This document shows positions 16,087-24,091 of a DNA stretch of 64,000 nt, piece after piece (within the stretch, counting starts at the first letter, position 1; the number at the start of each line of letters is the position of its first letter). The notes beneath the pieces are model-generated. The model was not told the DNA's origin and ran no database searches. It saw only the letters and a program-made list of their open reading frames with translations. The position numbers were made by a program, and so were the translations under genes. Source of the DNA: Lachnospiraceae bacterium. Its GTDB lineage: Bacteria; Bacillota; Clostridia; Lachnospirales; Lachnospiraceae. Location of the stretch: NCBI GenBank assembly GCA_017556805.1, contig JAFYMC010000036.1, positions 1 to 64,000 on the forward strand. The letters are read 5' to 3'.

Positions 16087-18135
16087 ATGAGCGGAATCTA
16101 CGGTTATATTAAGAATGAGAGCTTTCGGGAAGCTACGATTCCTAGGCCGGATAGATTAAGCATGTGGAATAAAGCTTATGGAAAAGATGCGCATTTAGAA
16201 GAACAGGAAGAGACATATCTGTTGGGGTGTTACATTGAAAAGTTGAGCAGCAAGGCGGTCTGTCCTTCGGAACTTATAAGGCGCGATAAGAAACGATGGA
16301 TGATGGATGCTGTTTTATATAACAGAGATGAAATATATGAGTTACTCGGTGATGTGAAGGCACCGGAGCTTGTGAAAAAATCCGATGAAGAGTTACTGGT
16401 TGAGTTGATTGAGAGAAAGGGCTTGGATGCTCTTGCGGAGGTAAACGGAGACTTTGCGGGTGCTGTTTATGATACAGAGACAAATTCTCTAACGCTTTTT
16501 CGGGATCATATGGGAATTCGACCGCTGTATTACTATGTTTCGGATGAATTTGTTTGCTTTTCCACCGATTTAAGAGGGGTATTGTCGGTTGAAAATGTGA
16601 AGGTGACGATAAACGAGGAATGGGTGTATCGCTCCTATTTTCATTTGATTCCGTATACATCCACTTCCACGGAATATAAGTATATTTACTGTGTTCGGCC
16701 TGCAAGTTACCTGAAGATTGAATTTCGGGAGAAATCATGCCGTAACAGGTATCCGGGCAGAATATTGCATGCAAAGGAATATGATTATGAGGTGGATGAC
16801 AGACAGCGAGTGTATTGGAAAACGCTAAACAGAGTTCGTATATCCGAGAAAAAGTATTGGCATTTAGGTGAGAGGAAGATTCGCTATAAGTCGGAAGAGG
16901 AGTATTGCAGTGAATTAAGAGAGCTTATTGAGGATTCGGTACAGCGCCGTCTGAATGCCTTTGACGGCATTGCCGGAGCGGAGTTTTCGGGCGGCTTGGA
17001 TTCTTCGTTGATCAGTATTCTGATAAAAAGGCTGGGAAGAGAGTGCATTTACTGCTCTTGGTCCAATGACCCCAAGGATTATCCTTTGGTGGAGGAGGAT
17101 GAAAGGCGAACGATACTGGAAATCTGTGAACGTTATTCGATGAAATGTAAATTTTTATCGAAGGATATTTATTTTAATAAATTTACAGAGTTCAATAAAC
17201 GAAGTGCCGATGTGTTAGATGTAACTTCGGATGAAAGTGTGCTTGAAAAGTATGCGCTTTGGCCTATGATAAATACGCAACATTTATTGAATTCTGCCGC
17301 TTATATTGGGAAGAACGGCGCGAAGGTCGTATTTACAGGGCATGGCGGAGATGAGGGAGTGAGTCACAGACCGAATCCGTATGAACTGATTTACCACAAG
17401 GAGATTAAGAATTACTTAAACTATTATTGTGATGTCCGCAAGAACAGGAATTTCAGAACGCTAAGAGGAATCAGGCGGGCGCTTAGAGCATACGTGCAGT
17501 CTAAAAAGGCATTAAGACACCGGAAAGAAGAATTAATGGCAGCACGAAATTATGATAAAAAGTTTTGGCAGATCATCCATCCTGATTTTGTAGAACGGGG
17601 AAAGAAGATGAAGGACATTCCTTTCACGTTCGGATATGATGTGGTGAAGTACATTTTAAGAAACGGTTCCAGAAACAGAATGGATTGTGTTGCCGTATAT
17701 GGGGCGTATTGCGGCGTCAGATATATGTTTCCGTATTTGGATTACCGTGTAATCGATTTTGCGGTTTCCATAGAAAGAGGTATGTATTTACGACACGGAA
17801 CCAATCGTTATGTGTTGAAGGCAGCTTTTCGGGATTTGTTACCGGATAGTTTGTTGGGGGAGGTCAATAAGTTTGATCCAAGCTTTGCGGCGGAACAGGT
17901 GGAACCGGTTCCGTTAGAGAGAAAGATCGAGGTTGTGAGAAAAAGAATCACGGAATTCAAGGAGAGGTATCACTGTTCAACGGTAGAAGAAATCTTTTCG
18001 TTGGATGACATTCTGGAAGAAATTGATACAAAAGAAATAACCGAGCAAAACATAGGAGAGCTGATTAAAAAGTGCGAAACGGTATTAGACACATTCCGCT
18101 TGCAGGTTTTGGTGGAAAAGGCCAGACAGCAATGA
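16087..18135 (+). CDS. asparagine-synthetase-like enzyme without glutaminase Cys; candidate RiPP macrolactam synthetase
   Basis: A 682-residue protein with the two-domain asparagine synthetase layout. The N-terminal glutamine-hydrolase-like domain (1-220) keeps the core DFAGAVYDTETNSL and RDHMGIRPLYYY, but it starts MSGIYGY: the catalytic Cys2 is Ser, so glutamine cannot be used as nitrogen donor. The C-terminal ATP-pyrophosphatase domain has an intact SGGLDSS (301-307) and a GHGGDEG motif. This combination (AMP-forming amide synthetase, dead glutaminase) is typical of lasso-peptide C proteins and of related enzymes that activate a side-chain carboxylate. The small Cys-rich peptide gene 116 bp downstream is the obvious candidate substrate. 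No leader protease or RRE/PqqD gene is nearby. A free-ammonia asparagine synthetase is the alternative. Confidence 0.75.
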   Translation: MSGIYGYIKNESFREATIPRPDRLSMWNKAYGKDAHLEEQEETYLLGCYIEKLSSKAVCPSELIRRDKKRWMMDAVLYNRDEIYELLGDVKAPELVKKSDEELLVELIERKGLDALAEVNGDFAGAVYDTETNSLTLFRDHMGIRPLYYYVSDEFVCFSTDLRGVLSVENVKVTINEEWVYRSYFHLIPYTSTSTEYKYIYCVRPASYLKIEFREKSCRNRYPGRILHAKEYDYEVDDRQRVYWKTLNRVRISEKKYWHLGERKIRYKSEEEYCSELRELIEDSVQRRLNAFDGIAGAEFSGGLDSSLISILIKRLGRECIYCSWSNDPKDYPLVEEDERRTILEICERYSMKCKFLSKDIYFNKFTEFNKRSADVLDVTSDESVLEKYALWPMINTQHLLNSAAYIGKNGAKVVFTGHGGDEGVSHRPNPYELIYHKEIKNYLNYYCDVRKNRNFRTLRGIRRALRAYVQSKKALRHRKEELMAARNYDKKFWQIIHPDFVERGKKMKDIPFTFGYDVVKYILRNGSRNRMDCVAVYGAYCGVRYMFPYLDYRVIDFAVSIERGMYLRHGTNRYVLKAAFRDLLPDSLLGEVNKFDPSFAAEQVEPVPLERKIEVVRKRITEFKERYHCSTVEEIFSLDDILEEIDTKEITEQNIGELIKKCETVLDTFRLQVLVEKARQQ

Positions 18136-18160
18136 AAAAACGGTGTGTATGCTGATAAAT

Positions 18161-18178
18161 TCTAACAAAGTTGTTAGA
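18161..18178 (+). promoter_or_regulatory. palindrome next to the precursor promoter, candidate operator
   Basis: TCTAACA (18161-18167), AAGT, TGTTAGA (18172-18178): a perfect 7-bp inverted repeat ending 4 bp before the -35 box at 18183. No T-run follows, so it is not a terminator of the synthetase gene. No regulator gene is adjacent. Confidence 0.45.
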
Positions 18179-18182
18179 GTTA

Positions 18183-18211
18183 TTGACATGCGGATAGGAA
18201 TAATGTACTAT
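18183..18211 (+). promoter_or_regulatory. strong sigma-A promoter of the small peptide gene
   Basis: Perfect TTGACA (18183-18188), 17-bp spacer, TACTAT (18206-18211). It gives a 5-prime leader of about 35 bases before the ATG at 18252 and allows much higher expression than the enzyme gene upstream. Confidence 0.75.
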
Positions 18212-18251
18212 ATAGAAAAATGTGAATACATCAATACGGAGGAAATCAGAT

Positions 18252-18479
18252 ATGAAGAAGTGGAACGCACCGGAGATGGTTGAATTAGCAATTGAGAGCA
18301 CGGCAGATAAATGTGAGGGTAATACTGGTTTTACCGGGGAAGATAATCCAAATTATAAGACGAAAACCAAACATTGTGAGTGTGGTCACAGCACAAACTT
18401 TGTGTTTTGTGATGTGTGTGGCGCCGGTGATAAAGAAACCGGAGACGATACCGTTGTTACAGACAGATTGTCTGCATAA
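18252..18479 (+). CDS. 75-residue Cys-rich peptide, candidate RiPP precursor
   Basis: The N-terminus MKKWNAPEMVELAIESTADK has the MKKxWxxPxxxxLxIxxT look of leader peptides of Firmicute lasso-type and related precursors. The remaining 55 residues hold five cysteines (21, 42, 44, 53, 56), His41 and His46, many Thr, Asn, Asp and Gly, and end in TDRLSA. The Cys pattern CxCGH...CDVCG also resembles a small zinc ribbon. The ATG at 18252 has CGGAGGAAA upstream; an in-frame ATG at 18222 lacks a site and lies in the leader. The gene has its own promoter and a very strong terminator, as expected for an abundant precursor. Confidence 0.6.
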   Translation: MKKWNAPEMVELAIESTADKCEGNTGFTGEDNPNYKTKTKHCECGHSTNFVFCDVCGAGDKETGDDTVVTDRLSA

Positions 18480-18510
18480 GATATGAATGTAGTGTTAGAT
18501 TGAAGATTTA

Positions 18511-18556
18511 AGACACAGTATCTACAGAAATGTGGATGCTGTGTCTTTTCGTTTTT
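18511..18556 (+). terminator. strong intrinsic terminator after the peptide gene
   Basis: AGACACAGTATC (18511-18522) pairs with GATGCTGTGTCT (18535-18546, one T-G pair), followed by TTTTCGTTTTT. Confidence 0.93.
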
Positions 18557-18670
18557 ATGTATAGTGGTGTTTTCTTAACAAAAAAGAACATTCTGTTAAC
18601 ATTTTGAAAAGGTCTTCCATTTTTCGGCGATTTGTATTATAATTACTGGCGTAGTTTATTGAGATGCAGT

Positions 18671-18703
18671 GTTAAAATATTGATATTACAATGATATTTT
18701 AAC
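18671..18703 (+). promoter_or_regulatory. 33-bp inverted repeat upstream of the first xylanase gene
   Basis: GTTAAAATAT (18671-18680) and ATATTTTAAC (18694-18703) are perfect 10-bp arms around a 13-bp centre. The repeat lies between a TATAAT at 18638-18643 and the ATG at 18735, so it would be in the transcribed leader or act as an operator. A second small inverted repeat, TTAACA (18575-18580) and TGTTAA (18594-18599), lies further upstream. Both are candidates for substrate-dependent control of the xylanases. Confidence 0.5.
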
Positions 18704-18734
18704 CGCAAAGAGAATTAAAGGAGAAGAGAGTAGT

Positions 18735-19994
18735 ATGAGAAAAATGAAATTGACTTTACTCGCAGCGGTAATGGTAGTTGCACTGGCTGCCTGCGGAACC
18801 AAAGATAACAACGTAGATCCGACTCCGGAACCGACCGCGGCAGCACAGCCGACGGCGACCCCGGAACCGACTGCAACCCCGGAACCGACCGCAACCCCGA
18901 AGCCGACGGTGACCCCGAAGCCGACCGCAACGCCGATCCCGGAGTTTACACAGACCTTTAAGGATGTATACGGTGAGTACGGTTTAAAGGCCGGTACCTG
19001 TATGTCCGAGTTTATGTCGAATGATGCAAGATGTCAGGAGTTCATTAAAAAGAACTTTAACAGTATTACCTTTGAGAATGAGCTTAAGCCGGATTACATT
19101 CTAGACCAGGAGGCAAGTAAGGCTGCCGGTGATTTGGTAGTTAAGTTCAGCCCGGCCACCGAGAAGATGTTAAAGTGGTGTCAGGACAACAATATGGCAG
19201 TGCGTGGTCATACGTTGATTTGGCATAGTCAGACTCCGCAGTGGATTTTCTATGATAACTTCGATACCAGCGGGAACCTGGTAGGCAGAGAGGTAATGCT
19301 TGCCCGTATGGAAAGCTACATGAAGCAGGTGTTTGAGTTGTTAGAGCAGAAGGGCTATTCCGATATGTTTTATGCTTACGATGTGGTAAACGAGGCTTGG
19401 TTAGACGACGGAACCATGCGTCCGAGTAACTGGCTTACTACCATCGGGGAGGATTACTTATGGCAGGCGTTCTATCTGGCAGATAAGTATGCTCCGGAAC
19501 ATATTGATTTGTACTATAACGATTTCAATGAGCAGTTTAAGACCGAAGCTCTTTACAACTTCTTCCAGACCTTAAAGGATGAGGACGGAAACTACCTGAT
19601 TGACGGTGTCGGCTTCCAGGCGCATCTTTACACTAAGGATGATATGGATTTGTACTTTGCGCATATGGATAAGATTGCAACCTTGGGTCTTAAGATTAAC
19701 TTAACGGAGCTTGATGTTTGTCTCGGCAAGTACAATGATATCGGATATGCAACCGACCAGAACAAGAAGATTCAGGGTCAGTTCTACTACAACTTAATCA
19801 GTGGTATTATGGAGCGTGTACAGGCAGGTTCCGTAAAGATGGACGCATTGACCTTCTGGGGCTTTGCGGATGAGCTTTCCTGGAGACAGGAGTACAATCC
19901 GATGTTACTGGACAGAAAGTGGAATCCGAAGTACGCATACGGTGCAGCACTTCTGATGAAAGAATACGCAGGCTTTGATGAAGTAACCGAATAA
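18735..19994 (+). CDS. endo-1,4-beta-xylanase, GH10, lipoprotein
   Basis: A secreted, lipid-anchored xylanase that cuts internal beta-1,4 links in xylan. The signal peptide ends in a lipobox (LAACG, lipidated Cys at about residue 20). A Thr/Pro-rich linker with PTATPEP-type repeats (about 30-75) spans the cell wall. The GH10 barrel then shows NSITFENELKPDY, HTLIWHSQTPQW, the acid/base Glu220 in DVVNEAW and the nucleophile Glu325 in LTELDV. No separate carbohydrate-binding module is present. The start has AAAGGAGA upstream. It is followed 29 bp later by a close paralogue with the same layout. Confidence 0.95.
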   Translation: MRKMKLTLLAAVMVVALAACGTKDNNVDPTPEPTAAAQPTATPEPTATPEPTATPKPTVTPKPTATPIPEFTQTFKDVYGEYGLKAGTCMSEFMSNDARCQEFIKKNFNSITFENELKPDYILDQEASKAAGDLVVKFSPATEKMLKWCQDNNMAVRGHTLIWHSQTPQWIFYDNFDTSGNLVGREVMLARMESYMKQVFELLEQKGYSDMFYAYDVVNEAWLDDGTMRPSNWLTTIGEDYLWQAFYLADKYAPEHIDLYYNDFNEQFKTEALYNFFQTLKDEDGNYLIDGVGFQAHLYTKDDMDLYFAHMDKIATLGLKINLTELDVCLGKYNDIGYATDQNKKIQGQFYYNLISGIMERVQAGSVKMDALTFWGFADELSWRQEYNPMLLDRKWNPKYAYGAALLMKEYAGFDEVTE

Positions 19995-20023
19995 GCCCGT
20001 TTGTATAAGGAGAAGAGAATAAT

Positions 20024-21301
20024 ATGAGAAAATGGAAATTAGGTGTTCTTGCAGCTGTGTTGGTGTTTGCGATGTCTGCCTGCGGTACAAAAGACACCGG
20101 TGTTGCACCTACAACGGCACCGACCGCGACGGTGGCACCGACAATGACTCCGGAGCCGACTGCGACCCCGGAACCGACGGCGACTCCGAAGCCGACCGCG
20201 ACCCCGAGACCGACGGCAACCCCGAAGCCGACGCAGGCACCGGAAGTAGAAGAGACCATTAAGGATGTAATGGCTGAGTATGGCATGAAAGCGGGCACTT
20301 GTATGTCTGCGTATATGTTATACGATACCAAGTGCCAGGAGATTATAAAAAGGAACTTCAACAGTATTACCTTTGAAAATGAGCTGAAGCCGGATTATGT
20401 GTTCAACAAAGAGAAGAGTATTGCTGCCGGAGAGTTAGTGGTTGAGTTTTCCGAGGATACGATTAAGCTCTTAGACTGGTGTAAGGAAAACGGAATGGCA
20501 GTACGCGGACATACGCTTGTATGGCACAGCCAGACTCCGAACTGGATTTTCTATGAGAACTTTGATGAAAGCGGCGCAATGGCAAGTAAGGAAGTTATGT
20601 TAGAGCGTATGGAGAGCTATATCCGTCAGGTGTTTGAACTGTTGGAAGAGCAGGGATACAGCGATATGTTCTATGCCTATGACGTAGTAAACGAGGCATG
20701 GATGGAAGACGGTACGTTACGTAAATGGTGGGCAAACTGGTATACCACCATCGGAGAAGAGTACTTATGGTATGCATTCTATTATGCGGATAAGTATGCA
20801 CCGGAGCATATCGATTTGTTCTACAACGATTACAATGAGCATTTAAAGGGTGATTGCTTATACAATTTTGTAAATACCCTTGTAGATGAGGATGGTAATT
20901 ACTTAATCGACGGTGTAGGTTTCCAGGCCCACGTTTATACCGAGGATGATTTGGATCAGTATTTTGCTACCGTTGAAAAAATCGGTTCTACCGGACTTAA
21001 GGTAACCTTAACCGAGCTTGATGTACATCTCGGAAGATGGGAGCATCCACTTAAGCCGACGGATGAGAATTTCAAGGTACAGGGACAGTTCCTTTATAAT
21101 TTGGTCAGCGGTCTTGTAGAAAGAGCTCAGGCCGGCAAGGTAGAGATGAATGCCTTGACTTATTGGGGCTTTACCGATAAGCTTTCCTGGAGAAAGGAAT
21201 ATAATCCGACGTTATTTGATACGGAGTATCGTCCGAAGTACGCATATTATGCAGCACTTCTGATGAAGGAATACGCAGGCTTTGATGAAGTAACCGAATA
21301 A
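20024..21301 (+). CDS. endo-1,4-beta-xylanase, GH10, lipoprotein (tandem paralogue)
   Basis: A second GH10 lipoprotein of 425 residues with the same plan as the gene before: signal peptide with lipobox (MSACG), PTATPKP-type linker (about 30-75), and catalytic barrel with acid/base Glu224 (DVVNEAW) and nucleophile Glu331 (LTELDV). The two proteins share long stretches of identity and even an identical end, KEYAGFDEVTE, so a recent tandem duplication is clear. AAGGAGA precedes the ATG. The gene is probably transcribed with the first one and ends at a strong terminator. Differences around the substrate cleft (for example RKWWANWYTT against RPSNWLTT) may tune product length. Confidence 0.95.
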   Translation: MRKWKLGVLAAVLVFAMSACGTKDTGVAPTTAPTATVAPTMTPEPTATPEPTATPKPTATPRPTATPKPTQAPEVEETIKDVMAEYGMKAGTCMSAYMLYDTKCQEIIKRNFNSITFENELKPDYVFNKEKSIAAGELVVEFSEDTIKLLDWCKENGMAVRGHTLVWHSQTPNWIFYENFDESGAMASKEVMLERMESYIRQVFELLEEQGYSDMFYAYDVVNEAWMEDGTLRKWWANWYTTIGEEYLWYAFYYADKYAPEHIDLFYNDYNEHLKGDCLYNFVNTLVDEDGNYLIDGVGFQAHVYTEDDLDQYFATVEKIGSTGLKVTLTELDVHLGRWEHPLKPTDENFKVQGQFLYNLVSGLVERAQAGKVEMNALTYWGFTDKLSWRKEYNPTLFDTEYRPKYAYYAALLMKEYAGFDEVTE

Positions 21302-21311
21302 GCTTTTCGGA

Positions 21312-21339
21312 CCGCCGCACAATGTGCGGCGGTTTTTTT
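21312..21339 (+). terminator. intrinsic terminator after the xylanase pair
   Basis: CCGCCGCAC (21312-21320), loop AAT, GTGCGGCGG (21324-21332), then seven T. Confidence 0.95.
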
Positions 21340-21353
21340 ATACGTGGGTTTCC

Positions 21354-21605
21354 GGTTCTTACAAGTGGGTGGAGTTTTCTGATACCGCCGGGAGCTTGTA
21401 TATTATCTCCTTTTTGCTGAGCGCAACGCTCCGTCAAACTTCCTCCAATCGGTTCTAAACGTCTCTCGGGAGCGACCTCGAGACTTAGAACCGCTAGGAG
21501 GCGATTTCGACTGCGCTAAAAACGCGCCCCTTCGGGAATGCAAAAATCCGATAATATGCAAGCTCCCGGCGGATTAAATTAAATTTGCTAACACTTGTAA
21601 GAACC
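21354..21605. repeat. 252-bp nested inverted-repeat element, possible MITE or structured RNA
   Basis: This stretch, in the 388-bp gap between the xylanases and luxE, has no gene. It folds as nested stems. The outer arms GGTTCTTACAAGTG (21354-21367) and CACTTGTAAGAACC (21592-21605) pair perfectly. The second pair, 21385-21407 and 21550-21572, has 23 pairs with one G-T. AGCGCA (21420-21425) pairs with TGCGCT (21512-21517). CCTCC (21442-21446) pairs with GGAGG (21497-21501). CGGTTCTAA (21450-21458) pairs with TTAGAACCG (21485-21493), with inner GTCTC and GAGAC (21461-21465, 21480-21484). The nested symmetry is far beyond chance. It may be a miniature inverted-repeat element or a non-coding RNA. 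Confidence 0.75.
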
Positions 21606-21629
21606 TCACCGCGTCCGAGAAAGTAATAG

Positions 21630-21659
21630 TTGCAGATAACAAGAAAAAAATGGTATACT
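21630..21659 (+). promoter_or_regulatory. promoter of the luxE-luxC operon
   Basis: TTGCAG (21630-21635), 18-bp spacer, TATACT (21654-21659) with an extended TGG before it, followed by AAAATATCAGGG. Confidence 0.6.
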
Positions 21660-21689
21660 AAAATATCAGGGTTTATAAGGAGGGTGTGT

Positions 21690-22811
21690 ATGTCGGCAAG
21701 AACGAAGTTGTTTAAGTTAAAAAAGCCTTATGATAACGGTGAATCCGATGCATTGTTTTTGAAAGCAATGCAGGAGAATTGTGCCTTTCAGTATGAGAAT
21801 TGTTCGGAGTATCGTAAGATTTTGGATACAAAAGGCTTCTCGCCTAAAGACCTAAAGGAGTACAAGGATTTGGAACATTTGCCGTTTTTGCCGACGCTAT
21901 ATTTTAAGCATCATGCGGTGTTTTCCATGCCGCAAAGACGGATGCTGATTAAGGCTACCTCCAGCGGTACCAGTGGGCAGAAGTCACGGATGGGATACAA
22001 TTTTATGAGCCTGTATCGGGGATTACGTATGATTTTGACGCTTGGGAAGCATCACCGGTTGTTTTCGTTAAAGCCGGTGCATTATCTGATTCTTGGGTAT
22101 GAACCGAATAAGGCAAATAAGACGGTGATTTCCAAAACTTCCTACGGCTTTACCTATTTTGCTCCGGCCCTCAGCAGAGATTATGCCCTGCGGTATACGA
22201 AGGACGGATATAAACTGGATTTGGATAATCTAAAGGAGAAGCTGATAAAGTTCAGCCGGCAGAAGCATCCGGTGCGGACTGCCGGATTTCCTGCGTATAC
22301 CTACTTTTTGTTAAAGCGGATGAAAGAAGAAGGTGTTCGGGTAACCTTGCCGAAGGGGTCTGTTCTGACCTTGGGAGGCGGTTGGAAGCAGTTTTATGCC
22401 GAGCGGGTAGAGAAAAAAGAGTTTTATGCCCTGGCGAACGAGGTGTTGGGCATTGAGGAGAGCAATATTATCGAGTTTTTCGGCGCGGCGGAACATCTGG
22501 TGTTGTATGTGGACTGTAAGTGTCACCATTTCCATGTGCCGGTGTACAGCAGAGTGTTAATCCGGGATGTGGATACATTGAAACCGGTGCCGGACGGGGA
22601 AATCGGCCTTATCAATCTGATGACGCCGGAGGTAGACAGCGTTCCGATTTTAAGTATTATGACGGATGATTTGGGACGATTACATAGGGAAAAATGTCCA
22701 TGCGGTGTAGATGCACCGTGGTTGGAGATTATCGGACGTGTGGGTATCCGGGACATTGTGACCTGTGCCGCGGGAGCGGACAAGTTGTTGGCGGGAGGTG
22801 ACGGGAAATGA
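21690..22811 (+). CDS. LuxE-like acyl-protein synthetase
   Basis: A 373-residue member of the LuxE/PaaK-like adenylate-forming family, which activates a fatty acid with ATP and passes the acyl group to a cysteine for reduction. The phosphate-binding loop is TSSGTSGQKSR (about residues 90-100); a GGGWKQ motif and an FFGAAEH motif are typical. The C-terminal end holds a cluster CxCG and the signature GLINLMTPE. The ATG at 21690 has AAGGAGGGTG upstream and is preferred over the ATG at 21630. It overlaps the reductase gene by ATGA. No luciferase gene is present. Confidence 0.82.
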   Translation: MSARTKLFKLKKPYDNGESDALFLKAMQENCAFQYENCSEYRKILDTKGFSPKDLKEYKDLEHLPFLPTLYFKHHAVFSMPQRRMLIKATSSGTSGQKSRMGYNFMSLYRGLRMILTLGKHHRLFSLKPVHYLILGYEPNKANKTVISKTSYGFTYFAPALSRDYALRYTKDGYKLDLDNLKEKLIKFSRQKHPVRTAGFPAYTYFLLKRMKEEGVRVTLPKGSVLTLGGGWKQFYAERVEKKEFYALANEVLGIEESNIIEFFGAAEHLVLYVDCKCHHFHVPVYSRVLIRDVDTLKPVPDGEIGLINLMTPEVDSVPILSIMTDDLGRLHREKCPCGVDAPWLEIIGRVGIRDIVTCAAGADKLLAGGDGK

Positions 22812-24070
22812 TTTTGATGCACGGAGAAGTAATCGATTCCAATGTAGAGCAAAAGTATCTGGAAGGCTTGTATGAGGAATGTGCAAAGACTTTAGTAGTA
22901 AAAGAGTCTATTTCAACGGAGTGTGTCATTGCGGCTTGTGATCAGCTGTATCGGGCGGCGATGCGCGGAGAGTATGATGAAATCGCTTTGCCGTTGCTTC
23001 AAATGGCAAATTTGACCTATGAGCGATTTCTTGGGTTGGCACGGTTGTTTTCACGGGAAGAACTGGAATATAAATGTAAAACGGAGTTGGGAGATTGGTA
23101 CGGAGCCTTGCCGGCGTTAAAGAACGGTACGGTAAGAAAACGGTATCCGCTGGGAGTACTGTTTCATATTGCGGCAGGGAATGTAGACGGTCTTCCGGCC
23201 TACAGCGTAATCGAAGGTCTGCTTGCGGGAAATGTAAATATTTTAAAGCTACCTACGGGAGATAACGGCCTTTCGGTAAGGTTGCTGTCGGAATTGATTC
23301 GGTTTGAACCTAAGTTAAAGGACTATATTTACGTATTTGACGTACCGTCGGCAGAAACTGAGACTTTGCGGGTGTTTGCGGAGCTGGCGGATGCTGTCGT
23401 GGTTTGGGGCGGAGATGAAGCGGTGGCAGCGGCAAGACAGTTGGCCGGCGTAAATACAAAAATTATTCCGTGGGGACACAAGCTTTCCTTTGCATATGTC
23501 ACAAAGCGGGCGGATGAGGAAGCTTTGTACGGTCTGGCACGGCACATCTGCGAGACCAATCAGGTGCTATGTTCCTCTTGTCAGGGAATTTTTCTGGATA
23601 CAGAGGATCGGGAGACACAGGAACGGTTTGGAGAACGCTTTTTTGAATTGCTGAAGAGGGCCAATGCAGAGCTTGGAAAAGCGGATATCGGTATGCGGGG
23701 AAAGAATACCCTTCGCTTGTATACGGATTCTTTGGAGGCGTCCGACGGTCGCCGGATATTGCAGGAGGACGGTGTCAGTGTCGTTATACAAGAGGACAGT
23801 GAGCTTGCGCTTTCCTATTTGTTCCGGAATGTGTGGATAAAACGGATGCCGCGGCAGGAGATTGTGGAAAGGTTAAAGAGGCATAAGGGGCATTTGCAGA
23901 CCTGTGGTTTGTTGTGCGGGTTTGAAGAAAAGGCGGAATTGGCTGCTTTACTCGGAACTGCAGGGGTGGTCCGGATTACGGGCAGTGAGATGTCCCGGAT
24001 GATTCCGGGAGAGGCCCATGACGGAACCTATCCTTTGCGGGAGTACAGCCGTATTGTGGAAATAGATTGA
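22808..24070 (+). CDS. LuxC-like long-chain acyl-CoA/acyl-protein reductase
   Basis: A 420-residue NADPH-dependent acyl reductase of the LuxC type (aldehyde dehydrogenase superfamily), which reduces the activated acyl group delivered by LuxE to a fatty aldehyde. The family pattern PLGVLFHIAAGNVDGLPAYS is near residue 120; the catalytic cysteine is probably Cys255 in NQVLCSSCQGIF, with Cys258 beside it. The start ATG overlaps the luxE stop (ATGA) and has GGGAGGTGACGGG upstream. Outside luminous bacteria the use of the aldehyde is not known; membrane lipid or signal synthesis are guesses. Confidence 0.82.
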   Translation: MILMHGEVIDSNVEQKYLEGLYEECAKTLVVKESISTECVIAACDQLYRAAMRGEYDEIALPLLQMANLTYERFLGLARLFSREELEYKCKTELGDWYGALPALKNGTVRKRYPLGVLFHIAAGNVDGLPAYSVIEGLLAGNVNILKLPTGDNGLSVRLLSELIRFEPKLKDYIYVFDVPSAETETLRVFAELADAVVVWGGDEAVAAARQLAGVNTKIIPWGHKLSFAYVTKRADEEALYGLARHICETNQVLCSSCQGIFLDTEDRETQERFGERFFELLKRANAELGKADIGMRGKNTLRLYTDSLEASDGRRILQEDGVSVVIQEDSELALSYLFRNVWIKRMPRQEIVERLKRHKGHLQTCGLLCGFEEKAELAALLGTAGVVRITGSEMSRMIPGEAHDGTYPLREYSRIVEID

Positions 24071-24091
24071 CGGAGTAAGAGAGGAGACAGT

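Noticed and set aside
18735-18960. minus-strand frames over the PT-rich linkers
   Set aside because: Repeats such as GVAVGSGV are complements of the linker codons of the xylanases.
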